Assembly: GCA_019055375.1 (NCBI GenBank)
Contig: JAHQIW010006216.1
Coordinates: 22,554-86,553 of the forward strand
Source: Parelaphostrongylus tenuis
Lineage: Eukaryota; Nematoda; Chromadorea; Rhabditida; Metastrongylidae
Length of the DNA stretch: 64,000 nucleotides
Direction: 5' to 3'
A program made the translations under genes and the position numbers. Below the pieces are notes generated by a model. The model did not search any database, was not told the origin of the DNA, and saw nothing but the letters and a program-made list of their open reading frames with translations. Every line of letters begins with the position of its first letter. Position 1 is the stretch's first letter. Below, piece after piece: positions 44,201 through 56,189 of the stretch.

Positions 44201-45022
44201 TTCTTGAGTCCATTTCAAATTATTCATGTCCATATTGTTGCGCGGTTGAAGGAATGATCGCAAGGTACTGGACGATGAAATCAAGAAAGCGATTGAAGAA
44301 GTCCATTCTGAAAGCGTGCATAAAATATCAAAATTACCGTCACCTTGTGAAGGGACCAACGAGGGAGTTTCATCAGCGACATGCTGTAAAGGTGTTTCTG
44401 ACACGGACGGAAGAAGTGAGGTGATTTTGCTGACCGTGTTTATTGTTGTTTACTGTGGTTATTTATTTGTTCGTTCTCATCTTTCTCTATATATGTCCAC
44501 GTTATAGAAGCAGTTTTGCAAGAATTTCAGCCCAAACCTGTTCATCGTACTTCGAACAAGCCCTTTTTAGAAGTCAGTTCTCTTTGTAATAGCATGTAAT
44601 TGTAATTGTATGTCTTGATCCTAAATAATCCCTAATATCCTTCAGGTTACAACAGTCACACCCTCTTCGCCGGCCGCAAACGGAGGTCTGAGAACTGGTG
44701 ATTTGATCGTACAATACGGTAACTTACATGCTGATAATTTCGAGGACATTAAGCAAGTCCTATCGACAACCGCTGAATATGAGGGAGTGGGTACTTTTAC
44801 TGAAGTCTTGATACGTACTTACATGACCATTGATGCTGAGAGAACATCTACTGACCCATAATTTTGATCTATTGTCAATCATCTCTGGTTTAGAAGAAGC
44901 TTTGTGTAACGGCATTACGAAAAGGGCGTCCGGCACGTCTAGAGATATATCCACAACGTTGGAATGGAGGAGGTATTCTTGGATGCGGTATAATTCCAAT
45001 GTCTAAAACTTCTTTTATCTGA
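41283..45022 (+). CDS. psmd-9: PSMD9/Rpn4-type PDZ chaperone of the 26S proteasome
   Basis: PSMD9 (p27/Nas2) is a cytosolic chaperone that binds the ATPase Rpt5 during assembly of the proteasome base. Six exons are 41283-41372, 43370-43476, 44252-44420, 44531-44572, 44646-44786 and 44894-45022, giving 225 residues (human 223). Exon 1 is a coiled-coil helix (MELKERAKKLIAERDRLDAE). Exon 2 carries the hallmark PLCDAEGYPFSHIDVYSVRK followed by ARHNIIRLR. Exons 4-6 form the PDZ domain: VTTVTPSSPAANGGLRTGDL, IVQYG, RKGRP and the ending GGGILGCGIIPMS. The exon 3 to 4 junction has two phase-consistent options (GAG/GTGATT or GAA/GTGAGG). An AATAAA lies at 45048-45053. (The yeast counterpart is Nas2; Rpn4 in the call is only a loose label and the protein is not the Rpn4 transcription factor.). 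Confidence 0.94.
41640..41850 (+). repeat. SINE-B copy in psmd-9 intron 1
   Basis: Body words CTCACCAAGCCATTCATGCC, CAGACTTGTCTGAAAGGAT, AAGGGCCAGATATGTGTTCA and CTCTCAGGGATTGATCA define the family's 3' half best of all copies here. It abuts a mariner relic. Confidence 0.75.
41850..42260 (-). pseudogene. Mariner transposase relic, C-terminal half
   Basis: On the minus strand it reads CEQLDRVYNALEEKYF, FQQDNTNPHPTKKTREKFDK, then a frame change to GLFQSKKHFLRGGRC, ERFDQVEDACQELLDQYP and KACRLLAEDRV. This corresponds to the QDNARPH block with the second catalytic Asp, and the terminal HLF...F region of mariner. It is broken and inactive. It is a different, longer-preserved mariner than the N-terminal relics at 8.5 and 24 kb. 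Confidence 0.85.
43561..43996. mobile_element. Foldback element in psmd-9 intron 2
   Basis: The left arm 43561-43757 and right arm about 43810-43996 are complementary at roughly 85 percent by eye (TGTGAGAATGTTTAGAGCC at the left end, its complement at the right end; GGCGGTGTCGCCCGC in both). The spacer is about 50 bases. No ORF is present, so it is a non-autonomous element starting 84 bases after exon 2. Confidence 0.85.
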
Positions 45023-45044
45023 TGTTATGTTTTTTATTTTGAGC

Positions 45045-45058
45045 CTCAATAAAATTTT
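45045..45058 (+). terminator. psmd-9 polyadenylation signal
   Basis: A canonical AATAAA hexamer is at 45048-45053, 26 bases after the psmd-9 stop codon, in T-rich context. Confidence 0.7.
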
Positions 45059-45489
45059 TATGTGCATACGCAAATGTTGCATGTTTTTTATACAAGATGT
45101 GGAAATTTCGTCTATACATATAATCAATATATATCTATTATTACGCAATGTTCCTCGCTATTCTCGTATTCATTAGTATGCACATATTTCTGCTTCGGGG
45201 AGTCAAGCAATTATCTGATGACAAAATCTGGTCGGATAGTATAAGTAATCATCAACCCTTTGGAAACGGCGTGAACCGTTTTCGGCCATGACTATCTGAA
45301 GCTTTCTTCGCTAGACAGAGAATCCATTGGAGTTTTATTAGTCATGCGATAGCTTGAAAAACGTTGATTTCAATACTTTGCTTGATTTCTGTAAAAACTG
45401 CCTCCATGCGATGTAGCAGCGAGGAAGAAATTGTGTTCCATTTTCGGCTTGCTTTGTTTGCTCGGCTTATGGATCGCTTTTTATTTGCT

Positions 45490-45860
45490 TTACTTTTTTG
45501 AAAATGAAGAGAAAAGCTTAGAAAATTAATCTTTATTTAGAGCTTCACGAGGTTGGTATCTTTTTCCCCAATCGATTGTTCTTCTTTTCGGTCGATGGGT
45601 TTTCGCGTTTGCTTGTGGCTGACGTTTCGGCAAATACGCCTTCTTAGTCGGAAATGTTTAGCTGGTACATTTTGTAACAACTCGAAAGACCGACTTTCTT
45701 GAAACCTCGGCATGTTAATAATATAGACCTTTGAAAATGAAAAGAAAAGCTTAGAAAACTTTTTTTACGAAAAAAAAGTGGTTTTCTAAGCTTTTCTTTT
45801 CATTTTCAAAGGTTTATATTATTAACATGCTGAGGTTTCAAGAAAGTCGGTCTTTCGAGT
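45490..45860. mobile_element. Near-perfect 78-bp inverted repeat and Penelope 3'-end fragment
   Basis: Arms 45682-45759 and 45781-45858 pair at 76 of 78 positions with a 21-base loop. A partial copy of the inner arm (AGAGAAAAGCTTAGAAAA) lies at 45508-45528. Between them, at about 45610-45655, GTGGCTGACGTTTCGGCAAA is the minus-strand Penelope-like 3' end word. Confidence 0.85.
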
Positions 45861-48800
45861 CTTTACTTTTTTATTAGAGATCTGGTAGTCATTTGATAGT
45901 TCAAATCTCGAGAATTCTGGATCTGAATCTGATTTGGTGATTTTCACAGAGCGCTGTAGAGCGAAAAAAGATTGCATTTCTCATCCGGACTGGTTAGCCC
46001 ATTGCCTGAAGTTCTTAACAAGATTATTGGTAAAATAGAGTGAATCATGAGTTGATATCTATAGAAGGAATGAAAATAAAATCTGTCTTTTGAATCTATG
46101 GAAGTTACAACTTTTAGAGTATTCTTATGATTTATGAATTGTTAAAAGTCCTCGCTAAACTGATATCGCGTGCAGCACATTATCATCGTTGATCAGCTAC
46201 TCATTATTTGGTAATCATAGTCGTTTTCTTCACACTTGAAAGTTTTACATGCTCCGAGAGCCTATGAGAGTGTAGAGAAAATTGTGATGCATAAAACTGA
46301 GCTATGAAACGTGAAAATTCTTAATGGAGAAGAAAAACTTAATAATAAGATTCGCTGTGCACGCATAGATTTCAACTCCCGTCCCCGAAAGCTGAATACG
46401 TTGAGGACCGCGCTGGTATTTCGCATGGAACGCGACGAGGCTGCCGGTTAGCGGGCGCGCCTCAGTGGCATTGTAGTAGTTTTTTTTTCAATGAAATAAC
46501 TCTTCATCAACAGTAAGGAGGGATTTGCAATTTGTGAATGGTAGGATATAATAGACGAAACTCTTGTAAGCATACGGAAAGTAAAACAACGAGAATCCTT
46601 CTTCTGAAACACCGCATTTCTGAGGAATGAAAGCCAGATGATCGCGACGACATCATATTTGAGCAGCTTGTTTATATTGGCTCATTTCAAACATTATTAT
46701 GTTTTATCTGTTACGTCAGCAACAGTTCACCTTCATAAATTATCGCAGATGAATAGTCAAATAATCGATTATTCTTTCCTACTTTTGAAATCAAAAAATG
46801 TGACATAAGTCTTTCTGTTTTATATCCTTTTGGAGACCATCATGGTCTTTTTGATGCACTCCGTTCGACGCCAAATCTCACTCAGCTACTGTAATGGCGG
46901 CGTCGCGTTTCGTGGGAAAGCAGGCGGACAGCCAGCCACCCACGCACATGCATGCGGTTGACGCCTGCTTGATTACCGCGCAAGCGACGCTACCGCCTAT
47001 CAAGAGTGGTCCTCAGATGGATATCCTCTCATATCACCCAGTACCAAAAAGTTATCGTGGCGCTTGAAAACTACTTGCAATGATGAGTTGACAAAGCGAT
47101 GCTGCACATTGAAGTTGCTCAATGGCTCATTAGGCGAAAACCAAAACATAACACTTTCTATCCGTTATTGGAGCCTATTATGAAGATGCTTCCAGAAAAT
47201 GAGCATAGTATAAGATCTATATTTATCAAGCTATCAAATGACTACAAAATCATAGATAAGTTAAAGAAAAGACGTTACATAAGCTGAAAATATGATCCCA
47301 AAAGGATGTGGTTTCACGTTGAGACTTAGGGATTTTTTCTACATATACATATTCTCTTTATCTAGAAAACTTTGATAAAAACCTTTCTAGTGGTATTTCG
47401 TCATAAAATGATGATGACATCTCCTTAACTCCTTGAGTCCCACGTTGGTTCTTCACGCGGCGAGCTCGTAATCGCGCGGTGAGCACACAGCGTCACAATG
47501 ACATTGTCGTAGTTTTCTAATAGACATTAGATTTTTAACACCACCAAAAATGTTTAGTTGTTAGTAATTGGTAGAACATGATGGAAGAAACTTCAGTAAG
47601 GCTGTTTTGGGTTGACAAATGCTGCTATGCAAAAGCGAATATCGTTATGATTGTGCTGCTTATGATCTCGTTGTAATTCGGCAACCTTTCAATATCAGTG
47701 GACTTTAGGAGTTTAGACCTCTATACAGTTGTAGAAGAGGTTTTGCTCTACTGTATCATGAGTGGTCTTTCTTCATATTATCCATTTAAGTTCTGATATG
47801 AAGAAGTAGTAAGAAAGTCAATTCACCAGCTAAGACTAATAGCGAATTCGGTATTTTTTTAATTGACGAATGACTATATAAATTAGACTAATAGGAAGCA
47901 AAACACATGTCTTTTAGATGATGGAATATGTTGCGTTCTGCAACGACATGATTTCCGATGAAACATAGTGAATTTTCCGACACATGGACGACTCAAATAA
48001 ACTTTTTAGAAGTTCCTCCTGTAATATTTCATTATTTAACCCTTTCACACCGACGTACCACATTTTGTAGCACGCCGCAGGACGTCGCGTCTCACTCACC
48101 GTTTGTAACGGCAGCGTGGCGATCTACCGCGAACTTGTATTAATGTACGTTGCAATGAGATTAAAAGAATTAGTTTAGCAAATTGGAATTCTGAGAAGGC
48201 AATATCTTCATGAATTATGGAGTATCACTGAAATGTCTCAGGAGAGAAGTTTTAGCAAGAACAACGCCCATATGTCGAAGATCTCCTATGTTTCAACGAG
48301 AAAAACACGTGCTTTCAAAAACGAACTCTTCTAAAACTGTTATAAAACTTGCTTATTTCTTTTAGTATATATTTCTATAGTCATTTGATGGCTTGAGAAT
48401 GCCGATTTCGATACTAAGCTTGGTTTGTGAAAGTGACTTCATGATACGTTTTACAACGGAAAAAGACAACGTTTTGCATTCAGAGTAGTTTCCAACTTCA
48501 CTAGTGATTTTTTGGTATCATTCAGTGTCTTGCTTCTGAGCAAATTTTTTCTGTTATGAAAAAATAGACCATTGTTGAAAAAACTTTTATAGACGTATTT
48601 TCAGTAGATAGAACGCTCAGTTCTTCTAAAATCCTTCTTCTACGGATTGTGTGGAATGCAGTTATATTCTGTGAAATTTACTTGTGTTTCCAAATTTTTT
48701 TGTTCACAGAGATAGGACTTTTTCACTAGGTTATGGTAATCATCCGAGAGCTGGAAAATTGAGATTTTTGTCTTGTACTTGGTTTCTCTGGAGGATCTCA

Positions 48801-48995
48801 TAGTACGTTTTAGTAACGGAATCAAGGTATATTTCGCTTTCGGTGCGCGTTATCTCAAGTTCACAACGGTTCTCTGGTATTATATCGTGAAATTTCAATT
48901 ACCACAACGTTTTGTCGGTATAAAAGGGTGACTTCTACACGTATTTTTAGTATAAAGGACTTTCATATGTTTCAAAACTAAACTTACATGCTTAG
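45861..48995. other. Intergenic region with GC-rich MITE-like islands
   Basis: Mostly AT-rich with no supported gene. GC-rich islands stand out at 46860-47010 (shares CTCACTCAGCTACTGTAA with 26.9 kb), 47425-47510 (TTAACTCCTTGAGTCCCACG) and 48035-48140 (TTAACCCTTTCACACCGACG). The 62-residue open frame at 47099-47287 has no recognised motif. Confidence 0.5.
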
Positions 48996-49054
48996 ACGAG
49001 CCGTCATCACAAATTTTATTGTGCGGATCCTAGTACTTTTAACACTCGATTCAT

Positions 49055-49240
49055 CTTGTACTTGAATGCCGTAGAATATTGGTTGAGCATGTCTCCTAGT
49101 AATCTCGAGGATAGCCTGGCTGTGGCGTTCCATAGGGCGTTATTGTTGACTGCCGGATAGTGTTGGAGGATGGATCATACTCTACGCGCGCCGTGACGAA
49201 CATCACAACCACTCGGCCACGGTGGTCCCTTTAGCTCGCA
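49055..49240 (-). repeat. SINE-C copy
   Basis: Related to 20395-20640: GTAGAATATTGGTTGAGCAT, GTTATTGTTGACTGCCG and ATCACAACCACTCGGCCACG. Confidence 0.55.
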
Positions 49241-49479
49241 TTTTTCCGCATTTCTTAATCATTTAAGAAAGATCGACCAACCATAGCCTTCTGCTGTGAG
49301 GCATTGGCCAGGCTAAGTGGACCTGTCGAAGACATACAACGATTTGCAACTCTTATTGGAGATATTTCGACTGGTTACTATGACAACTTTCGGCTATTGT
49401 ATGGAATTAGAGTATATTAAAAGCTGGGTATCCATGTCGTAATGTTTGATTTAGAGGTACACTAAGATAATGTAATAGT

Positions 49480-49870
49480 AAGTTGTGTAAGAAATCCGTA
49501 CTGTTTTGGATTTTTTGATACGATTTTTGCAACAAAATGTATGACCTTGGTTGTCCTTCAATTGCGCGTTTTCTTGCGAAAATTTTGGTATGCAACCTGC
49601 CTACACTTGCTTTGAAATGGAGCTCTCTTGGTAACAAATTCGCTTGCTACTCACGCATAAGTGGCGCTTAGGGGAAAATACTAGTGAAGAGGCGCGCAAA
49701 ATTATTGAAGCTTGAGGTGATGATGCGGTTGTGGAAATAGCTGTAGTCTGCAGTTGAGCGAGGCATCAATCTCTTACGCGGAAAGTGGCAGAAAGTCATC
49801 GATATTGATGGAGAATACATTGGTCGTTAGTTTTGCCTTTTGTGCGGAGCAAAGTATTGCAACCAGTAGT
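49480..49870 (+). pseudogene. Internally deleted mariner element
   Basis: The 5' end (terminal region and ORF start near 49615) matches the other mariner copies. After a short N-terminal part the sequence jumps to a mariner C-terminus: GINLLRGKWQKVIDIDGEYI followed by a stop near 49828. The catalytic core is deleted, giving a MITE-like derivative. Confidence 0.75.
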
Positions 49871-49929
49871 TTTATCTTGTTAAGCTGTTCCAAGGTGGTA
49901 GCAATAACGTTTACGAGTAGTAGTAATGC

Positions 49930-51425
49930 AGTGCAATATAGTATCCTGTAGTGCATACAACAGCACGATATCATAATATAATACATTACAGTGGCTGATG
50001 TTTCGGCTTCGCCTTTTTCAGAGCCTGGAAAGGTCAAATTGATTTGCAATCCACTAAGTCAGAAATTTCCATAATGCCGGCACAAACGTAAGAAGTGAAC
50101 TTTGGATCACATGGTAAAATAGCTTTATTCTAGAACACTCGTCATCAAGATGTTTTATGTCCTTCAAATATTTATTGAACGCCAGCTGCTTAGAGATAGT
50201 GCATAAGTGAAGCTGTCCTAAAAAGCCTCAGGGAGGCTCAGCCTGACGTATGGTGCGAGGTCGAGCGTTATTACAAGGCACTCCTCTTTGCGGTGCATTT
50301 TGGGGTCTTTACTATGTATCCAAAAGGCTTTTTAACTTTTACGTGCGAATGTTTTTGATCCGTTTGCTAGGGTCGTAGATTTGACATCAGACTTTGCTCC
50401 TGCCTATTTTTGTTTCCTATGCGTGCCTAATGGAATTTTTTTCGTTGAAAGTTCGTAATCCAGCTAGGTGTTTTTTTACATGGATGTGAAGTGGCCCACC
50501 CGTTTCGTCACTGTATTCATCTCCGCATGCTTCACAAGAGATTAGGTAAATTGTACCAAATTTCATGCAATCGCTGTCTCTACCGTTTGGATAGACTTGT
50601 CAGTGTTTTGTTTCGTAGAGGCGGTTATACAGTCGGTTGCTCACTAATTTGCACTTCAGTGTATTTGGGGTATCTCGACCACCGCTACCAAATTATCCAA
50701 GTCTCTCCTTTTAGGGCAGCGTATGATAGCTGTACTTACTTTGTTAGAAATGGAGGACAGGATGAAAGGAACCTTATTCTCGTCAGACTTCCCGTTTAGG
50801 GGCGTTCAATTTCCTCTACGGAGTTCCTACCGTATCATAGTCATTAGAGATGGATATTTTTTGCGCCAGGCCTAGCAATTCTACTTTATGCTCTTTTCCT
50901 GTGCACACATTGAAAGCTGTCCAAAACATAACCTTCCCTAGTGCGCGTTTTGTGTGTGACGGATGAGAATGCGATGATGAACCAAGGTGTATTGTTGCTC
51001 GATTTACGGTATCATTATGTGCCATAGTTCTCGGATAGGTTGACTTGAACGTTCAAAAATGGAAGCCAATTTGCTTTTGGTTTCTCACGGGTGAATTTTA
51101 TGTACTCTGACTGACTATTCAACAACCCAGAACTTTTGTCCATCTCCTCCTGCGTTGAGCAGACGACAAAGCAATCAACTTTATATCTACAGTAGAGTAA
51201 CGGCCAGAAATTGATTATTGGGGTCTTCACTTATGACATAAAGGCTATAGCAAGAGTTGGAGTTAGTCGTTGTCCCATTGCCAGTCCTCTGATTTGTGCA
51301 AAATAATACGCGGACCATTTGAAGGATGAGCAGTTTAGGCACTCTTTTAGGCGAGCCAAGTATACCGTAACCAAACGCAATCGCTGTCTCGGTTAGCGAG
51401 CATTTTATGCGGTGCATTCCGCACA
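49930..51425 (-). pseudogene. Penelope-like retroelement, RT C-terminus and GIY-YIG endonuclease
   Basis: Reading the minus strand, the RT motif RGLAMGQRLTPTLAIAFMS is at about 51290-51230. YCRYKVDCFVVCSTQEEMDK (51205-51145) is the catalytic YxDD block, with the double Asp changed. Then come EYIKFTREKP, WLPFLNVQVNLSE and SAHPSHTKR-like sequence. The endonuclease begins with a Cys-rich lead DSDCMKFGTIYLISCEACGD, and runs through ETGGPLHIHVKKHLAGL, PLGTHRKQK and KAFWI...KMHRKEECL to about 50225. A 3' end with GAAGCCGAAACATCAGCCAC finishes at about 49995. Several stops make it inactive, and the 5' RT half is missing. Confidence 0.88.
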
Positions 51426-52300
51426 GACGTATACAATTTGTTACGAACTAACTAGCCGGGATCTGGTGGTATTCCAATCACTATTTCCAACTTATCCGAA
51501 TTCCCCTATCTAAACAACGCTTCATAGTGCTTGGGAACAAGAGCAGGATAAAACATTTTTTTCTGGGCTAGGTACATTCCTGACCCAAGTACGGCTCTGT
51601 GTGGCTGTTGTACATTAAGTAGTGGAAGATCTGAAAGAACGAAGAAGTGATTATCAAATGACGTCGCGGGCTATATGCAAAACGTACGATCTCAAGTGGA
51701 ACCCCATATCCGTGTTTCAGCCATAACGGCTCGATGTGTTACCATTACACCATCGACACTACCCTGTCCACTTCCTTCGATCTAATACATCCGATCAATT
51801 AGTATCTGAAAAGAGCTGTTCACTATGAGAATGGAAATCCAAGTGTCAGGTTATTCTTTCCGCTAAAGTTGTAGAAGTGGATAAATGGATCACGTGTCAA
51901 TTTAACTTTCGTCGGAAATGAAGAAAGCGAAGCCGCTCAAAAGTCAGTAATTATTACATTGATTAGATCTTGTTATTAACAGCCTCGTATCTGCTTGTCA
52001 TGAGAATAGCAAATCATCTGATCAGTGCCAAGTTCAATTAAAAGTTATTTTCGGGAAATGCCTTTGAATATCGTAAGCCGGTACAGGTCATTGACTGTTT
52101 ACACTCTCTATGCATTTGTTCCCTTTAGCTATACTTGATGAAGTTGAACGCGTAGCACATAACTCAGAGATTGATCAAACCTGAACGAACGTTTTCCATT
52201 CATCCATCTTTTATCCTCTATGATTGTGTTGGTGTAGTACGGTTAGTATGGAAGAGCAAGACACCCTGACTTTCTATAGAGCTAGATGTACCGACGAGTA
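51426..52300. other. Intergenic, SINE-A fragment
   Basis: A minus SINE-A fragment lies at about 51670-51780 (complemented A box near 51735). The remainder is unassigned. A TTACAG acceptor at 52304-52309, 19 bases before the carrier ATG, is a likely trans-splice site. Confidence 0.5.
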
Positions 52301-52328
52301 AAATTACAGTGACTTTGTTGTGGTGAAT

Positions 52329-55300
52329 ATGGCTGGTGACACGGTTGAGCGGGAATCACGGTTGCAAAAGTACGAACATTTGATTGGAGGATTTGCCGGT
52401 GGAGTGGCCAGCACCGCAGTATGCCATCCAATGGACCTTCTCAGGATTCGTTATTCTGGTAAATTTTGTGTTTTTCAGCACTAAAACAACAACTAGTGTT
52501 ATAAGCTATCTCGTTACAGCCAATGAGGGACGTGTGTTCCGGCCTCAGTACAAGAGCTATCTCGATGCCACCAAGTGTATATTTCGAGCGGAGGGTATTC
52601 GTGGACTCTACCAAGGTCTTACTCCCAATATGTTTGGTGCGGCGTTATCGTGGGGGCTCTACATGGAATGGTAAAACTGCTATATTTTTATGTTTCTTGA
52701 TCCAGTCCCTTTGCCAAAGCAAGAATGCATAGGTATCATGAAATAAAGAGGAGGCTACCATTTCGCTCCCCAAAACGAAAATTTGGACAACTTCATATGT
52801 GGTTTCGTTGCGGGAGCTGCTGTTATGTGCTTCACAAATCCGATTTGGGTAACAAAGACAAGGTACATCTAGAGAACTCTTTGTCAAAAGCGCTCGGTTC
52901 CATTGAAATTGTAGATGTAAGAACAGATGAATACATTTTGTTGGTTTTTTCACTTGTGTAATTATGCGCGAGTCTCTTTCCGTTCATCAAGCACGTTCTT
53001 TCCGTTCATCACTAGAGCTGTCTGATAAACCTTGTTCATCTTAGAGACATGAGGAGCATCACTTTTTCGCAAAGAATTTTTTATGTTCGCTTTCATTGGT
53101 TAAGATATCAACCACAGGACGCATTGATATTTTCCATAGAAAATCCATATTATAGGTATCTTATTTTCCATTCCAGGAAAGAGAGTGAGCTTTAGCGTTG
53201 GAAATACCTCGGAATAATCTCGTATTCAATTTTTGTAATTTAATAGGAGCGTTTTCACTTGAAGGGTATGCAGAATTAATCTCCATGAACGTTAGCAGAG
53301 CAATACGTGTATGTAAGTGTTGACAAATCTGTCATTTATGTTTTGTTTTCTTATTATCTCGCTTAACTTGGTTAAGCTCGAATCAGCTCAATTGGTTGTG
53401 TTACTATAACAACTCGTGGTACACTTTATCTTTCCTTTAGAATTTTCAAGCAAAGGTTCTTTGTCTTCTTTACTTCATCATTAATCGTCAGGGCTGAATA
53501 GCATATTGATTAAAAGTGTCCTTCAACACACGCGTGGTTTTTGGTTCGTTTTCGGTCCCAGGCTCATCGAGTTTTCAATCTGTTTGTGACAACACATTAG
53601 GCGAGATTTGTCTAGGGGATGCTGATTTGATACATCTGTAGGTCACACAAGTAATGAGCAGATATGCATTCACTAGCCTGTAACGATCGTTGATGGTGTC
53701 GAATCCATGGCGCATTTCTTAGATGTTGATCAACGCTGAGAGCTTAATCCTTTTTCATTTATTCAAGTCAGTTCATTCTGTTTACTTTACGGCAGAGATG
53801 AAATTATTTGAGATTCGGGGATGTTCATTCAATTAGAATTCGATGAAGCAGCAGAAGCTAATTCGTTCTGCATGAACATCTTTCTCTTGAGATTTGATCA
53901 CAGATCAGGCATACAACAAACGTTGTCTCTATCCCTCAGCATTTGTTCCTCCTGTCCAATGTGAAGTTTTTGAGAGTAATATCGTCATCAACTTGGAATT
54001 TTTACAACACAAACAATCGAGTTTTACTATCGTGTCATTCCATTTCTATTTTCCCATAACTCTCTCGGAACTTCCAATACCGACTTTCACTGAATTTGGG
54101 CATGGTTCATCGATGTCTTGGCTTGTTAATAAGCGTACGTATGATCTTTACAATTTTCTACTATGATTAAAATCTAGGCATTATCGCCTTCTTCAAAATC
54201 ACAATCTTCTAAATAAGTTTTCGTAAATGTATCAATTATAAATTTTGAAGAATCGAGATGAAAAGAATAGACAAGAAGTTGATCGAACATATTGCACCGC
54301 ACGAATGAAGTAGCGCTGCTCAGTATTGCCCTTTGTCATAAGACGTTTCCTCCCGACCCAATGACCTAGCCTCACTTGACAGTTCCCCAAGATCTAGCAT
54401 AGTTCTTGAATATCGAGAGATACTGGTTCAATAGAGACCACAATCAACATTTGTTGCAACTTGATATAGCGCATCATTAAAGCAATATAACGAATGTACA
54501 TGCCGAGGTTGAGTGGGAGTTGGTAATGAAATTATGACTATGTTATACGCCGGCCAATATTCGTTCACTCGCCGTAGGATGGGATGTCACCATGGAAAGG
54601 GAAAAAGTTAGTTGGCAGTCGACAGGGCACCGTCCTGTATACTGAGCAACCGTTGGGTGAAGTCAGGTTATCCCAAGGCGGAATGAATCCTATATATATA
54701 GAGACAGTTCTGAATGATGACACTTTATTCTTATGTTGTTGTGCTGTACCGGATTCGATTCGCTACGACAACTGCGAAGACCCATATGAGAAAAAAGAAC
54801 ACACGATGTAGGCACTCGATTCAGGTATTTTCATCTTTGAAGAGGGCGGTGCATCAGAAAAGATGGCTACAACAAATGTTTACAGCAAGCGTGGTCATAC
54901 TATCAATATTCCAAAGTTGTCGATAACAAATTCTAAACATTTTGCGAGATCTTCATCCCTTTTTACGCCAACAATGATGTCTCAACTAAATACTGCCTGG
55001 CAAAATGTGAATAGCCCATGAAGAGTCTTATTTTATTAGTACTTTGAAAGGCATGCAATTAAGAATTCTATGACCGCTTTTGCTTATTTCTTGCAAACCA
55101 TTTTAACCAAATGATAGTGAGATAAAGCGATCTTTTGCACTTCTACGACACTTCGTTGAGTTTCGCCTTGTGTGGATGTGCACTATAATTTACCGTGATG
55201 TCTTCTAGCTCTTGAGATTGGCTAGAAACTCCCACACCTTACATGGAAAGAAGCGGTTTTGAAAACCTGACTTGCATCGATTACCATTATAAGTTCAGTG

Positions 55301-56145
55301 ATCTCCATATCCGAATTCGTAGGTCCTGACATGTCGTTCTAATAGGTGCAGTTTTGCGGTTGAAGTAGCGTGTATGTAGTGATTTCAGGAAGGGTGTAAT
55401 TTTCTGTAGGATTCCTGCAAATTCTTCTAGAACACTTACTTGCTTATTTTAACGTGATATTGTTGGATGGACGATACGATTGTTATACGTGTTCCTGGTT
55501 TTCTCAAATGGTGATGGCGGTAGCGTCGCCTACTCTTCTATTCTAGCAATATAACACGAAATAGCTCTTCTTTGCTGACAAAAGGTTTCAGTAACTGCTA
55601 TTTCGATGTTGACTCTCCGCACCAACTCTAGCAAAACCTTTGTATCAGAGGCTTTTTTCATGTCAACGCAATGAAGGCCTCTTATTTCACTCCATTTGGC
55701 GTTTCATACCCACACATAGGTTGCTGAGTTCTTCAACGTGGAGGCTGAATATTCTTCCTCGCTAGCTTGCCACTTTTTTCCGGACTGGATGTGGAGTTCA
55801 ACTGCTGAAGTCGCCTTTCAGTCACTTCCGATATTTCTCGCAGGCTTCTTACTGATTGGAGACTTCTTGTAAAATGACACTATAAGACACAATTTGCTTA
55901 AACAATGAAGCGAACATGCACAGTCATCTTTATATAAACACAAAAAATGCTGCAATGCCACATCAGTAACACGGATTCTATCTCCTGGATCGATTTACGC
56001 GTTTGATTCGTGTTTAACTCCTGACCAGTGCATGTGAGCATAATATGTGGCCTCACAGCCTAATGGCTAGGATTTCTGAGTGAAGGAGATTTATGTCTCT
56101 GGACTTACGGATGTTATAAGCAAATCCGACTCATAAACATGTATC

Positions 56146-56189
<44 letters not shown>

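Noticed and set aside
47099..47287. 62-codon ORF as a small gene
   Set aside because: Only length supports it. No motif, no splice acceptor at the start and no conserved neighbour.
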